Positions 21,116-30,441 of a stretch of 64,000 nt of DNA are shown here, in pieces; the stretch's first letter is position 1, and each line of letters starts with the position of its first letter. Origin of the DNA: Cellulosimicrobium terreum (GTDB lineage Bacteria > Actinomycetota > Actinomycetes > Actinomycetales > Cellulomonadaceae); the NCBI GenBank assembly GCA_014803435.1, contig JACYFD010000005.1, positions 62,001 to 126,000 on the forward strand, in the 5' to 3' direction. The notes beneath the pieces are model-generated. The model ran no database searches and was not told the origin of the DNA. It was given only the letters and a program-made list of their open reading frames with translations. Made by a program: the position numbers and the translations under genes.

Positions 21116-22543
21116 ATGCGCAGAGCAAAGATCGTCTGCACCATCGGACCTGCGACCGAGTCGAAGGAGCAGCTCCGAGCACTCGTCGACGCCGGCATGG
21201 ACGTCGCGCGGATCAACCGCAGCCACGGCAGCGCCGCAGAGCACGAGGCCGTCTATCACGGCGTCCGTGACGCTGCGCGTGCGTCGGGGCGCTCCGTCGC
21301 GGTGCTCGTCGACCTCCAGGGTCCCAAGATCCGCCTGGGCCGTTTCGGCGGCGACGAGAAGCACTGGCTCGAGGAGGGCGACTCCTTCACCATCACGACC
21401 GAGGACGTCGTCGGCACCAAGGAGCTCGTCTCCACCACGCACAAGGGCCTGCCCGGCGACGCCCGCGTGGGCGACCCGCTCCTGATCGACGACGGCAAGG
21501 TGCTCGTCCGCGTCGTCGCGGTTGAGGGCCCGCGGGTCGTCACGCGCGTCGAGGTCGCCGGTCCGGTGTCCAACAACAAGGGCATCAACCTGCCCGGCGT
21601 CGCCGTGTCGGTCCCCGCGCTGTCGGAGAAGGACCGTGACGACCTGCGCTGGGCGCTGCGCCTCGGCGCAGACATCATCGCGCTGTCGTTCGTCCGCTCC
21701 GCGGCCGACTTCGACGACGTCAAGGAGATCATGGAGGCCGAGGGCCGCACGGTCCCGGTCATCGCGAAGATCGAGAAGCCGCAGGCCGTCGACAACCTCG
21801 CCGAGATCGTCGACGCGTTCGACGGCGTCATGGTCGCGCGCGGCGACCTCGCGGTCGAGCTGCCGCTCGAGCAGGTCCCGCTGGTCCAGAAGCGCATCGT
21901 CGAGATGGCCCGTCGCAACGCGAAGCCGGTCATCGTCGCCACGCAGGTGCTCGAGTCCATGACGAACTCGCCGCGCCCGACGCGCGCCGAGGCGTCGGAC
22001 TGCGCCAACGCGGTGCTCGACGGCGCGGACGCGGTCATGCTGTCCGGGGAGACGAGCGTCGGGGAGTACCCGATCCTCACGGTCGAGACGATGGCGCGCA
22101 TCATCGAGGCGACCGAGGAGGCGGGCCGCGAGCGGATCGCCCCCCTCGGGTCGACGCCGCACACGCGCGGTGGCGCGATCACGCGGGCCGCGGCCGAGAT
22201 CGGCGAGATCCTCGGTGTGAAGTACCTCGTGACGTTCTCCCAGTCGGGCGACTCGGCGCGCCGGATGTCGCGCCTGCGGTCCTCGATCCCGCTCCTGGCG
22301 TTCACGCCGCAGGAGCACGTGCGGAACGTGCTCTCGCTCACCTGGGGGACGCAGACCTACCAGGTCCCCAAGGTCGAGAACATCGACACGATGGTCGGCC
22401 AGGTCGACAGCACGCTGCAGGCGAACGGACTCGCCGAGGTCGGCGACCTCGTCGTCGTCGTCTCCGGTGCGCCGGTCGGCGTCTCCGGCACGACCAACTC
22501 GATCCTCGTGCACAAGGTCGGCGACCACACGGACGCCAACTGA
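21116..22543 (+). CDS. pyk: Pyruvate kinase
   Basis: A 475-residue enzyme for the final glycolytic step, phosphoenolpyruvate plus ADP to pyruvate plus ATP. Motifs include RRAKIVCTIGPAT, the ADP and K+ region ARINRSHG, the B-domain lid, the catalytic lysine in VIAKIEKPQAV and MVARGDLAVELP. MLSGETSVGEYP and a C-terminal allosteric domain follow. ATG 21116 follows AAGAGGCTGGAG. Length is normal. The position after gltBD, beside trp and lgt, is common in this order. Confidence 0.97.
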   Translation: MRRAKIVCTIGPATESKEQLRALVDAGMDVARINRSHGSAAEHEAVYHGVRDAARASGRSVAVLVDLQGPKIRLGRFGGDEKHWLEEGDSFTITTEDVVGTKELVSTTHKGLPGDARVGDPLLIDDGKVLVRVVAVEGPRVVTRVEVAGPVSNNKGINLPGVAVSVPALSEKDRDDLRWALRLGADIIALSFVRSAADFDDVKEIMEAEGRTVPVIAKIEKPQAVDNLAEIVDAFDGVMVARGDLAVELPLEQVPLVQKRIVEMARRNAKPVIVATQVLESMTNSPRPTRAEASDCANAVLDGADAVMLSGETSVGEYPILTVETMARIIEATEEAGRERIAPLGSTPHTRGGAITRAAAEIGEILGVKYLVTFSQSGDSARRMSRLRSSIPLLAFTPQEHVRNVLSLTWGTQTYQVPKVENIDTMVGQVDSTLQANGLAEVGDLVVVVSGAPVGVSGTTNSILVHKVGDHTDAN

Positions 22544-22566
22544 CCCGCACGCTGCAGGACTGACGA

Positions 22567-22603
22567 AGCCCGGCCGGGTGCGCACCGCGCGCCCGGCCGG
22601 GCT
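22567..22603. terminator. Bidirectional hairpin terminator between pyk and the GT4 gene
   Basis: A perfect 12-bp stem, AGCCCGGCCGGG paired with CCCGGCCGGGCT, with a 13-base loop. It lies 24 bases after the pyk stop and 32 bases from the stop of the convergent minus-strand gene, so it can serve both. Confidence 0.8.
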
Positions 22604-22634
22604 CCGTCGTCCTCGCTGCTCGGGGACGAGCCGG

Positions 22635-23960
22635 TCAGACCCGGACGGGCCGGAGGTCGCTGAGCGGGCGCGGTGCCGGCGCTGCGGTCACGACGCGCGC
22701 CAGCAGGGCGTCGAGGACGGCCGCGCGGTCGAACTGCAACGCGTGCGCGCGAGCCGCGGCGGCACGTGCCGCGCGCTCCTGCGGGCCGACCGCGAGCACG
22801 GCGTCGAGGGCGTGCGCGACGGCGTCGGGATCCCCCGCGGGGATGATCGTCGCGTGGGGACCGACGGCCTCGCCGATCCCGCCCGTGTCCGTCGTGACGA
22901 CGGGGCCGCCGCCCGCGAGCATGGACTCCACGAGCGCGATCCCGAAGGTCTCGACGAACTCCGGTCGCGGCTTGCTCGGCAGGACGTAGGCGAGGCTCCC
23001 GGCCATGAGGTGCGGCTTCGTCGCGTCGTCGACGTCGTCGAGGAACGTGATCCGGTCGGCGACCGGGCTCGCCGCCGCCTGGGCCCGCAGCTCGGCCTCC
23101 TCCGGCCCGCGACCGGCGATCACGAGCCGGGTCGAGCTCCCGGCCCCCGAGCGTGCGAACCCGGTGATGAGGTCGTCCACACCCTTCGCCGCGGCGAGGC
23201 GCGAGAGGTAGAGCACGTAGCCGCCCGGCTCGAGACCTCGCCCGGCGAGGACGGCACGGGTCTCCGCCGGGTCGAGCGCGGTGTACGCGCTCGTGTCGAT
23301 CGCCGGGTAGGAGACCTGGACACGTTCACGGCACTGGGCGGCGAAGAAGGTGCCGTTGAGGTCGTCGACCTCCTGCGCGCACGCGACGATCAGGTCACGG
23401 GTGTAGCGGGAGACGGCCACGCACACGTCGCTCGCGAGGTAGTCCGACAGGACGTGCGCCGCGGCACCGAAGCGTCCTTCCTCGACGCACGACCGGACGA
23501 CGTTCGTGACGTCCGACCCGACGGCCTCCGCGACGGTGACGACGTCCACCGGGAGGCCGGTGCTGCGGGCGACGCGGAGGGCGTCGGTCACCGCGGTCGT
23601 GTGCGGGCTGAGGTACAGGGACAGGCAGACCGTCGGGACACCGTCGGTGAAGAGCTCGACGAGGCGGCCGGTCAGGCCGGCGAGGTAGCGGCCGTCGGGG
23701 ACCTTGTAGTCGCCGACCGGCCCTGGGCGCTCGACCGTGATCCCCGCGCTGTACGGCAGCACGGTGTCGAGCGGCTTGAGGGGCAGGCCGGCCTCCTGGA
23801 GCCGCTCGACGGGCCAGGTGACGATGCGGACGTCGGTGAAGCCGCGCTCGAGCGCGGCCTCGGCCAGGTTGCGCGCCTCGCCGGAGTGTCCGCAGATGAC
23901 GGGGTCGGCGCGCACGACGACGACGAGGCGACGGTCGCGGGTGAGGGCGGTGGTGGTCAT
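22635..23960 (-). CDS. GT4-like glycosyltransferase
   Basis: A 441-residue GT-B glycosyltransferase without signal peptide or membrane segment. The C-terminal half has the retaining GT4 pattern: YLSRLAAAKGVDDLI, VIAGRGPEE, and PEFVETFGIALVESMLAGG, where the two spaced glutamates bind the nucleotide sugar. The N-terminal half opens with VVVVRADPVICGHSGEARN, an acceptor-domain Rossmann start. ATG 23960 has GGGAGA upstream on its strand and overlaps the stop of the upstream GH92 gene (ATGA), so the two enzymes are coupled. Donor and acceptor are unknown. The GH92 partner hints at a mannose-containing product. A shared start further upstream would only add non-conserved sequence. Confidence 0.85.
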   Translation of the reverse strand: MTTTALTRDRRLVVVVRADPVICGHSGEARNLAEAALERGFTDVRIVTWPVERLQEAGLPLKPLDTVLPYSAGITVERPGPVGDYKVPDGRYLAGLTGRLVELFTDGVPTVCLSLYLSPHTTAVTDALRVARSTGLPVDVVTVAEAVGSDVTNVVRSCVEEGRFGAAAHVLSDYLASDVCVAVSRYTRDLIVACAQEVDDLNGTFFAAQCRERVQVSYPAIDTSAYTALDPAETRAVLAGRGLEPGGYVLYLSRLAAAKGVDDLITGFARSGAGSSTRLVIAGRGPEEAELRAQAAASPVADRITFLDDVDDATKPHLMAGSLAYVLPSKPRPEFVETFGIALVESMLAGGGPVVTTDTGGIGEAVGPHATIIPAGDPDAVAHALDAVLAVGPQERAARAAAARAHALQFDRAAVLDALLARVVTAAPAPRPLSDLRPVRV

Positions 23961-26209
23961 GGCGTCTCCCAGGTCGACGGAGCAGGGTGGGGTTCCTCGC
24001 GGTTCCTCGCGGGGTAGGAGGGCGGTCGGTCGCTCGGTGCGGTGCCCCACGAGCCGGGCTCCGGGCCCAGCTCGAGCAGGAGCCGACCGCCGCGGCGGAC
24101 CCGGGACGCGGGCAGCCACGTCCGGGTGAGCGGACGACCGTCGAGCCAGGCTTCCTGCACGTACTGCGGGGCGGTGTCCCGACCGGGGTGGGCGAACCCC
24201 GTCGTCTCGATGGTGAGGACACCGCCAGGCACACGCAGTCGAGACTCGCGGAACGCCGGGGCGTTGACCAGGAAGAGCGACTGCCCGGCGACGGGGAACA
24301 GACCGAGCGACGCCCACACGTACCAGGAGCTGAGGCCGCCGGAGTCGTCGTTCCCCGGCAGGCCGCCCGGTCCGGTCCCGAACCGCTGGTGCACGACCGC
24401 GTGGACGATCTCCGCCGTCCGGTCGGGCCGGCCGGCGTAGTGGTAGGCCCACGGCGCCTCCATGTCGGGCTCGTTGTTGAGCCCCTCGAACCGGTTCAGC
24501 GCGTATCCCGCGGCCATCTCGGCGTTCCCCGGGCGCTCGCCGGGCTGGACCACGGGTTCCGCGCCGTACCCGAAGAACCGGTCGAGGAGCCCGACGAAGG
24601 CGTCGTCACCCCCGGCAAGGTCGATCCGGGAGGCCATGTCGTGGACCAGGCGGAAGGAGTAGTTCCAGCGGCCGCCCTCGTAGAAGGTCGAGTCGCGCAG
24701 GAGCCCGGTCGCCGGGTCGAACGCGTTCCGCCAGCCGTCGGCGAGGCGCGCGAGCTCGTCGGCCAGGGCCGTGTCCCCGACGTGCCGCGCGACGCGCTCC
24801 GTGCACCAGTAGCCGAACGCGAGGTCGAGGGTGTGGCTGATCGGGTGCGCGACGCCCTGCAGCAGGTAGTCCTCGCCGTAGGTGCGCCGCAGGTCGTTGT
24901 GCATGTGCACGAGCGCCCAGTCCCAGTCCAGGTTGGCGTCGACGGCGCACAGGTCCGCGAGGAAGACCTGGGCGAGCGCGCTGGCCTGGCGGGAGAACCG
25001 GTCCGCGCCGCGCGCCATGCGGTACCCGATCGGGAAGTTCCCCTCCTCCTCGCAGATGCGCAGGAGCGAGGTCGCGAGATCGGCCGCACGCTCCGGCCAG
25101 AACATGGTGAGCAGGGGGAGCTGTGTGCGGTAGATGTCCCACATCGTCGACACGTCGAAGGCGAACGGGCCGTCGGTGGGCCAGAAGGGGCTCTCGTCCG
25201 GCGCCAGGCAGGGCTTGAGCAGCGAGTGGTACAGCGCGGTGGCGAAGACGGTGCGCTGCGTGTCGTCGGCGCAGTCGATCTCGATGCGCGCCAGGTCGTC
25301 CGACCACGAGCGGGCCGTGCGTGCGCGCCGGGACGTGAAGACGGCCGGACCGGGCCCGCAGTCGGTCGCGAGGTTCGTCCGTGCCTGCTCGGGCCCGCGC
25401 AGCGAGAACCCGACGCGCAGCTCGACGACCTGGCCCGCCGTCGTCGGTCCCGCCCACATGAGGCCGAACGGCCGCAGGGTCGTGGGGCGGATGTCGCCGA
25501 AGTCGAGCCGCGTGCTCCCCGGCATCAGCCGCCGGTCGTACCAGAGCATCTGGCGCCAGCGGCGGGCGTCGCACTCCAGGTGCACCGCGAGCGGGGCGCC
25601 CTCGACGACGACCTCGCCGCACGCGGCACCGGGCCCGAGCGTCGCGAGGTGGGCCCGCAGGGGGACCGTGGCGCCGTGAGGGATCGCGAGGCCGCCGAAC
25701 GACAGGTCGACGACGATGCGTGCGTCGTGGTGCTCCGGGAACGTGAACCGGTGCACCGCGCTCTTCGGGCCCACGGTCGTCTCGCACCGGATGCCGTTGC
25801 CGAGCGTGGCGGCGTAGTACCCGGGTGAGGCCTCCTCGGCGTCCAGCGGCCATGTTCCGCCGAGGGCGTCGAGCGGTTCCAGCATGGGCGTCACGCGCAC
25901 GTAGTTGTAGTACTTGCGGATCGCCCCGGTGCCGGACTGCTGGAAGTGCGTGAAGCCCGACGCGACCATCCCCGTGCCCTCGGGGTCGAGCACGCTCGGC
26001 ACGCCCTCGGTGCTGATGTCGTACCGTCCGTAGCCGGTGGGGTACGCACCGGAGTACGCGCACGCGGAGACCATCCCGAGGGGATGGCACGCGCCCGGAT
26101 GGGTGTTGCCCACCTGGGGCTTGGGCGACCACCAGGTCGCGGCGAGACCGGTCGGCGCCGCGAGCGCGGTGGCGCCCGTGCCCACGAAGGGATCGACGTC
26201 GTCCAGCAT
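23957..26209 (-). CDS. GH92-family alpha-mannosidase, apparently cytoplasmic
   Basis: A 750-residue glycoside hydrolase of family 92, the Ca2+-dependent inverting exo-alpha-mannosidases. Family blocks are VDPFVGTG at the very start, GNTHPGACHPLGMVS, DIYRTQLPLLTMFWPERA, the acid region LNNEPDMEAPWAYHYAGRP and the base region GLPGNDDSGGLSSWYVWASLG. Unlike most characterised members it has no signal peptide: ATG 26209, with GAGAGG upstream, puts the first conserved block at residue 5. Sequence upstream in frame is Arg-rich and unlike an export signal. Activity inside the cell on phosphosugars, glycolipids or storage glycans would be expected. It is followed by an overlapping GT4 gene. Confidence 0.88.
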   Translation of the reverse strand: MLDDVDPFVGTGATALAAPTGLAATWWSPKPQVGNTHPGACHPLGMVSACAYSGAYPTGYGRYDISTEGVPSVLDPEGTGMVASGFTHFQQSGTGAIRKYYNYVRVTPMLEPLDALGGTWPLDAEEASPGYYAATLGNGIRCETTVGPKSAVHRFTFPEHHDARIVVDLSFGGLAIPHGATVPLRAHLATLGPGAACGEVVVEGAPLAVHLECDARRWRQMLWYDRRLMPGSTRLDFGDIRPTTLRPFGLMWAGPTTAGQVVELRVGFSLRGPEQARTNLATDCGPGPAVFTSRRARTARSWSDDLARIEIDCADDTQRTVFATALYHSLLKPCLAPDESPFWPTDGPFAFDVSTMWDIYRTQLPLLTMFWPERAADLATSLLRICEEEGNFPIGYRMARGADRFSRQASALAQVFLADLCAVDANLDWDWALVHMHNDLRRTYGEDYLLQGVAHPISHTLDLAFGYWCTERVARHVGDTALADELARLADGWRNAFDPATGLLRDSTFYEGGRWNYSFRLVHDMASRIDLAGGDDAFVGLLDRFFGYGAEPVVQPGERPGNAEMAAGYALNRFEGLNNEPDMEAPWAYHYAGRPDRTAEIVHAVVHQRFGTGPGGLPGNDDSGGLSSWYVWASLGLFPVAGQSLFLVNAPAFRESRLRVPGGVLTIETTGFAHPGRDTAPQYVQEAWLDGRPLTRTWLPASRVRRGGRLLLELGPEPGSWGTAPSDRPPSYPARNREEPHPAPSTWETP

Positions 26210-26245
26210 GGCGCCCCTCTCGGTCCTCCGGTCCTCACCTCGGTA

Positions 26246-26263
26246 CGCTCGACCGTACGAGCG
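26246..26263. promoter_or_regulatory. Inverted repeat CGCTCG-N6-CGAGCG in the GH92/Pls divergent region
   Basis: The repeat lies 37 bases upstream of the GH92 start, between two divergent genes, in a spot suited to a repressor such as a LacI- or TetR-type regulator. No regulator gene is adjacent. The 197-base gap otherwise shows only a possible -10 TAGCCT at 26371-26376 for the plus-strand gene. Confidence 0.35.
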
Positions 26264-26405
26264 CCGTGTGTCCGCGGGGTTTCGACGACATGACGCGCGC
26301 GCGCCACCTGCAGGGTCCGGTCCCGGGCGCGCGGTCGGGCGTCGTTCACCGTGCGTCCACCCGGACGGTCTAGCCTGCGCACGACCCGCCCCGGACAGGA
26401 GCAGA

Positions 26406-29400
26406 GTGACCCGACTGAGCACGACGCCCGACCCGCTCCTCGCCGGGGACCGTGCGCCCGACCCCCGCACGCTCCTCGACGTCCTCGCGCAGACGGCGGC
26501 GGCCCATCCGGACGCGCCGGCGCTCGACGACGGCGTCCCGGTCTCGTACGCGCAGCTGCAGCGCGTGGTCGCAGAGCGGGCGGCCCGGCTGGTCGACCAG
26601 GGGGTGGGGCCGGGGGACCGGGTCGGCGTGCGGGCAGCCTCCGGCCGCGCGGACCTCTACCTCACGGTCCTCTCGATCCTGACCGCCGGCGCGGCGTACG
26701 TCCCGGTGGACAAGGACGACCCTGACGAGCGTGCCGAGCTCGTCTTCACCGAGGCGGCCGTGCGCGCGGTCGTCGGCGACGACGCGCACCTGGCCGTCGT
26801 GCCGGGGGTCGAGCCCAGCGCGCGTGCGGGCGCGCGGCCCGGACCGGACGACGACGCGTGGGTGATCTTCACGTCGGGCTCGACCGGGACGCCGAAGGGC
26901 GTCGCCGTCTCCCACCGCAGCGCGGCGGCGTTCGTCGACGCCGAGGCGCGCCTCTTCCTGCGCTCCGCGCCGCTCGGACCGGGCGACCGCGTGCTCGCGG
27001 GGCTGTCCGTCGCGTTCGACGCGTCCTGCGAGGAGATGTGGCTCGCGTGGCGGCACGGGGCGTGCCTCGTCCCGGCGCCGCGGTCCCTCGTGCGGACCGG
27101 CGCCGACCTCGGGCCGTGGATCGAGGAGCACGGGATCACGGTCGTCTCCACCGTCCCGACGCTCGCCGGGCTCCTGCCGCCCGAGTCCCTGCGCTCCGTC
27201 CGGCTGCTGATCTTCGGGGGCGAGGCGTGCCCGCCCGAGCTCGCTGACCGGCTCGCGGTGCCCGGCCGCGAGGTCTGGAACACCTACGGGCCGACCGAGG
27301 CCACGGTCGTGGCGTGCGCCGCGCCGCTCGGCGACGGCGGACCGGTGCGCATCGGGTTGCCGCTCGACGGGTGGGACCTCGCCGTCGTCGGTCCGGACGG
27401 GACCGCGGTGGCGCCGGGGGAGACGGGCGAGCTGGTGATCGGCGGGGTCGGGCTCGCCCGCTACCTCGATCCGGTGAAGGACGCCGAGAAGTATGCGCCG
27501 CACCCCGGGCTCGGCTGGGACCGCGCGTACCGCTCGGGCGACCTCGTGGTGCGCGACGACGCAGGACTGCTGTTCGTCGGTCGCGCGGACGACCAGGTGA
27601 AGGTCGGCGGACGGCGCATCGAGCTCGGTGAGATCGACTCCGCGCTGCTCGGGCTCGACGGCGTGAGCGCCGCCGCGAGCGCGGTGCGGCGGTCGGACGC
27701 CGGGAACCAGGTCCTCGTCGGGTACCTCGTCGCCGACCCCGAGCGCGTCGACCCCCTGGACGCGCGCGCGTGCGTCGAGGCGCTGCGCCACACGCTGCCC
27801 GCCGCGCTCGTGCCGCTGCTGGCGGTCGTCGAGGAGATCCCGACCAGGACGTCGGGCAAGGTCGACCGCGACGCGCTCCCGTGGCCGCTCCCGGAGGGTG
27901 CGCGGCTCGCCGCGGAGTCCCGTGCCCCGGACGACGCCGCGCCGCTGACCCCCGCGCAGGAATGGGTCGCGGGCATCTGGCAGGCGGTGCTCGGCGCGGC
28001 GCCGCAGGTCGCGGACGACGACTTCTTCGAGCTCGGCGGCGGGAGCCTGACGGCGGCGCAGGTGGTCTCCGCCCTGCGCGAGCGGTTGCCGAGCATCACC
28101 GTGGCGGACCTGTACGACAACCCGTCGGTGGGCGAGCTCGCCGACTTCGTGGAACGCGGGTCCGGTGGCGCCGCAGGTGCCGCCGCGGACGGCCCGGCAC
28201 CCGCGGAGCCCGCCGCCCCGGTCCCGCGCCGGACGCAGGCGGTCCAGCTGCTCGTCGTGCTCGCCCTGCGCACGCTCGCCGGGCTGCGCTGGCTCACCTG
28301 GGTCGCGGCGCTCGGCAACGTGCTCGCCGCGACGACCGTGCTCCCGTTCGTCCGTCCGGTGTCGTGGTGGTGGGTGCTCGCGGGCTGGCTGGTGCTCGTG
28401 AGCCCGCCCGGGCGACTCCTGGTCGCCGCGGGCGGCGCGCGGCTGCTGCTGCGCGGTGTGCGTCCGGGGAGCTATCCGCGGGGCGGCGGCGTGCACGTCC
28501 GGTTGTGGGCGGCCGAGGCCCTGGTCGGGGCGAGCGGCGGCGTGACCGTGGCGGGCGCGCCGCTCGTCGGGCTCTACGCACGGCTCCTGGGCGCGAAGGT
28601 GGGGCGCGACGTCGAGCTGCACGCCCTGCCGCCCGTGACGGGGATGCTCACCCTCGGCAAGGGGAGCTCCGTCGAGCCCGAGGTCGACCTCTCCGGTCAC
28701 TGGCTCGACGGCGGCACCCTGCGTCTGGGCGCTGTCCGGGTGGGGGCCGGCGCGACGGTGGGCGCACGCTCGACCCTGCTCCCCGGGGCGCGGGTCGGCA
28801 AGGGCGCGGACGTCGCCGCGGGGTCGTGCGTCGCGGGTCGGGCGGGCGCGCGCGAGTACTGGGCGGGGTCGCCCGCCGTCCGGGTGCGCAGCGAGGTCAA
28901 GCACCCGTGGCCGGACGAGCGACCCCCGCGACGGCGCCGGTGGGCGTTCGTCTACGGGTTCAGCGGGCTCGCGCTGAGCCTGCTGCCGGTCCTGGCCGTC
29001 GCCGTGGGGCTGCTGGTCCTGCACGCCGGCGTGCCGCTGGCCGGGTCGGTACCCGGCGCGGCGCGGGAGATCGGGTCGCTGGTGGTGCCGCTCGTCGCCT
29101 GGGTCCCCGTCGCGACGCTCGCTGCCGCCGCCACCTACGCCCTGCTCGTCCTCGGGTGCGTCCGCCTGCTCGCCATCGGCCTCGGGGAGGGCTACCACGC
29201 GGCGCACGGGAGGCAGGGCTGGCAGGCGTGGGTCACGCAGCGCCTCATGGACTCGGCGCGGACGGCGCTCTTCCCGCTGTACTCGAGCGTCGTCACGCCC
29301 GTGTGGCTCCGCCTCCTCGGCGCGCGCGTGGGCCGGGACGTCGAGGCGTCCACGGTGGTCGGCCTGCCGTCGATGATGGAGGTCGCGCGCGGGGCCTTCC

Positions 29401-30386
29401 TCGCGGACGACACGATGGTCGCGCCGTACGAGCTCGGGGGCGGCTGGGTGCGCGTCGCGCGGGCCCGTGTCGGCAAGCGCGCGTTCCTCGGGAACTCGGG
29501 GATCGCCGCCCCGGGACGGTCCGTGCCGAAGAACGGCCTGGTCGCGGTCCTGTCGGCCGCGCCCGCGCGGGCCAAGGCGGGCTCGTCGTGGCTGGGCAGC
29601 CCGCCGACGCGGCTGCGGCGCGTCGCCCAGGGGGACGGCGACGAGTCCCGGACGTTCTCCCCGCCCCTGCGGCTCCTCGTGGCCCGCGGGGCGTTCGAGG
29701 CGCTGCGGTGGGCGGCCGTCGTGTGCTCGGCGTACCTGGCCACCGCGGTGGTCCTCGTGCTCCTGCGGCTCGCCGAGGTGCGCGGCTACGGGACGGCCGC
29801 ACTGGTGTCCGGCGTCGTGCTGCTCGCCGCGGGCGTCGTGGGAGCCCTGCTGACGACCGTGGCGAAGTGGGCGCTGGTCGGGCGGTTCCGTGCCGGGGAC
29901 CACCCGCTGTGGAGCACGTTCGTCTGGCGCAACGAGCTCCAGGACACGTTCGTCGAGACTGTCGCGGCGCCGTGGTTCGCCGAGCACGTGTACGGGACCC
30001 CGCTCCTGGTCGGCTGGCTGCGCACGCTCGGGGCACGAGTCGGGCGTGGGGTCTGGTGCGAGACGTACTGGCTGCCGGAGGCGGACCTCGTGGACCTGGC
30101 CGACGGCGCCACCGTCGGGCGCGGCTGCGTCCTGCAGACCCACCTCTTCCACGACCGGGTCATGAGTCTCGACACGGTGCGGCTGGGCACGGGCGCGTCG
30201 ATCGGACCGCACGGCGTGATCCTGCCCGCCGCCGTGGTGGCGGACGGTGCGCGCGTCGGACCTGCCTCGCTCGTCATGCGTGGCGAGCTCGTGCCCACGG
30301 GCACGCTCTGGCACGGCAACCCGATCGTGCCCTGGACGAGCGAGCTGCCCGAGCCGATACCCCCGACGGTCGCGGACCAGCGGTGA
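26406..30386 (+). CDS. Pls-like membrane-anchored single-module NRPS (poly-amino-acid synthetase family)
   Basis: A 1326-residue protein with the layout of epsilon-poly-lysine synthetase (about 1300 residues). An adenylation domain (about 1-500) has IFTSGSTGTPKGV, NTYGPTEA, YRSGDLV and TSGKVDR. A carrier domain has Ser547 in LGGGSL. Then come three units, each a pair of membrane helices (about 611-690, 846-935, 1097-1165) followed by a soluble left-handed hexapeptide-repeat domain (VGAGATVGARSTLLPGARVGKGADV, cut here into short turns). There is no condensation domain of the HHxxxDG type and no thioesterase. Aligned to PheA, the specificity residues read D-A-E-S-I-G-T-V-V-K, lysine-like. GTG 26406 has AGGAG 4 bases upstream. 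Product is inferred, not proven. Confidence 0.88.
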   Translation: MTRLSTTPDPLLAGDRAPDPRTLLDVLAQTAAAHPDAPALDDGVPVSYAQLQRVVAERAARLVDQGVGPGDRVGVRAASGRADLYLTVLSILTAGAAYVPVDKDDPDERAELVFTEAAVRAVVGDDAHLAVVPGVEPSARAGARPGPDDDAWVIFTSGSTGTPKGVAVSHRSAAAFVDAEARLFLRSAPLGPGDRVLAGLSVAFDASCEEMWLAWRHGACLVPAPRSLVRTGADLGPWIEEHGITVVSTVPTLAGLLPPESLRSVRLLIFGGEACPPELADRLAVPGREVWNTYGPTEATVVACAAPLGDGGPVRIGLPLDGWDLAVVGPDGTAVAPGETGELVIGGVGLARYLDPVKDAEKYAPHPGLGWDRAYRSGDLVVRDDAGLLFVGRADDQVKVGGRRIELGEIDSALLGLDGVSAAASAVRRSDAGNQVLVGYLVADPERVDPLDARACVEALRHTLPAALVPLLAVVEEIPTRTSGKVDRDALPWPLPEGARLAAESRAPDDAAPLTPAQEWVAGIWQAVLGAAPQVADDDFFELGGGSLTAAQVVSALRERLPSITVADLYDNPSVGELADFVERGSGGAAGAAADGPAPAEPAAPVPRRTQAVQLLVVLALRTLAGLRWLTWVAALGNVLAATTVLPFVRPVSWWWVLAGWLVLVSPPGRLLVAAGGARLLLRGVRPGSYPRGGGVHVRLWAAEALVGASGGVTVAGAPLVGLYARLLGAKVGRDVELHALPPVTGMLTLGKGSSVEPEVDLSGHWLDGGTLRLGAVRVGAGATVGARSTLLPGARVGKGADVAAGSCVAGRAGAREYWAGSPAVRVRSEVKHPWPDERPPRRRRWAFVYGFSGLALSLLPVLAVAVGLLVLHAGVPLAGSVPGAAREIGSLVVPLVAWVPVATLAAAATYALLVLGCVRLLAIGLGEGYHAAHGRQGWQAWVTQRLMDSARTALFPLYSSVVTPVWLRLLGARVGRDVEASTVVGLPSMMEVARGAFLADDTMVAPYELGGGWVRVARARVGKRAFLGNSGIAAPGRSVPKNGLVAVLSAAPARAKAGSSWLGSPPTRLRRVAQGDGDESRTFSPPLRLLVARGAFEALRWAAVVCSAYLATAVVLVLLRLAEVRGYGTAALVSGVVLLAAGVVGALLTTVAKWALVGRFRAGDHPLWSTFVWRNELQDTFVETVAAPWFAEHVYGTPLLVGWLRTLGARVGRGVWCETYWLPEADLVDLADGATVGRGCVLQTHLFHDRVMSLDTVRLGTGASIGPHGVILPAAVVADGARVGPASLVMRGELVPTGTLWHGNPIVPWTSELPEPIPPTVADQR

Positions 30387-30441
30387 GCGCGCCCACGGTC
30401 GAGTACAGTGCGGCGCACCCGACCCTGGAGGACACCGCGAC

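Noticed and set aside
24716-24731. TCGAACGCGTTCCG-like sequence inside GH92 resembling a LexA box
   Set aside because: The half-site spacing is wrong and it lies deep inside a coding region.
26370-30314. A 1314-codon open frame on the minus strand opposite the Pls-like gene
   Set aside because: The same antisense artefact; the protein is Arg/Gln/Pro-rich and carries no recognisable motif.
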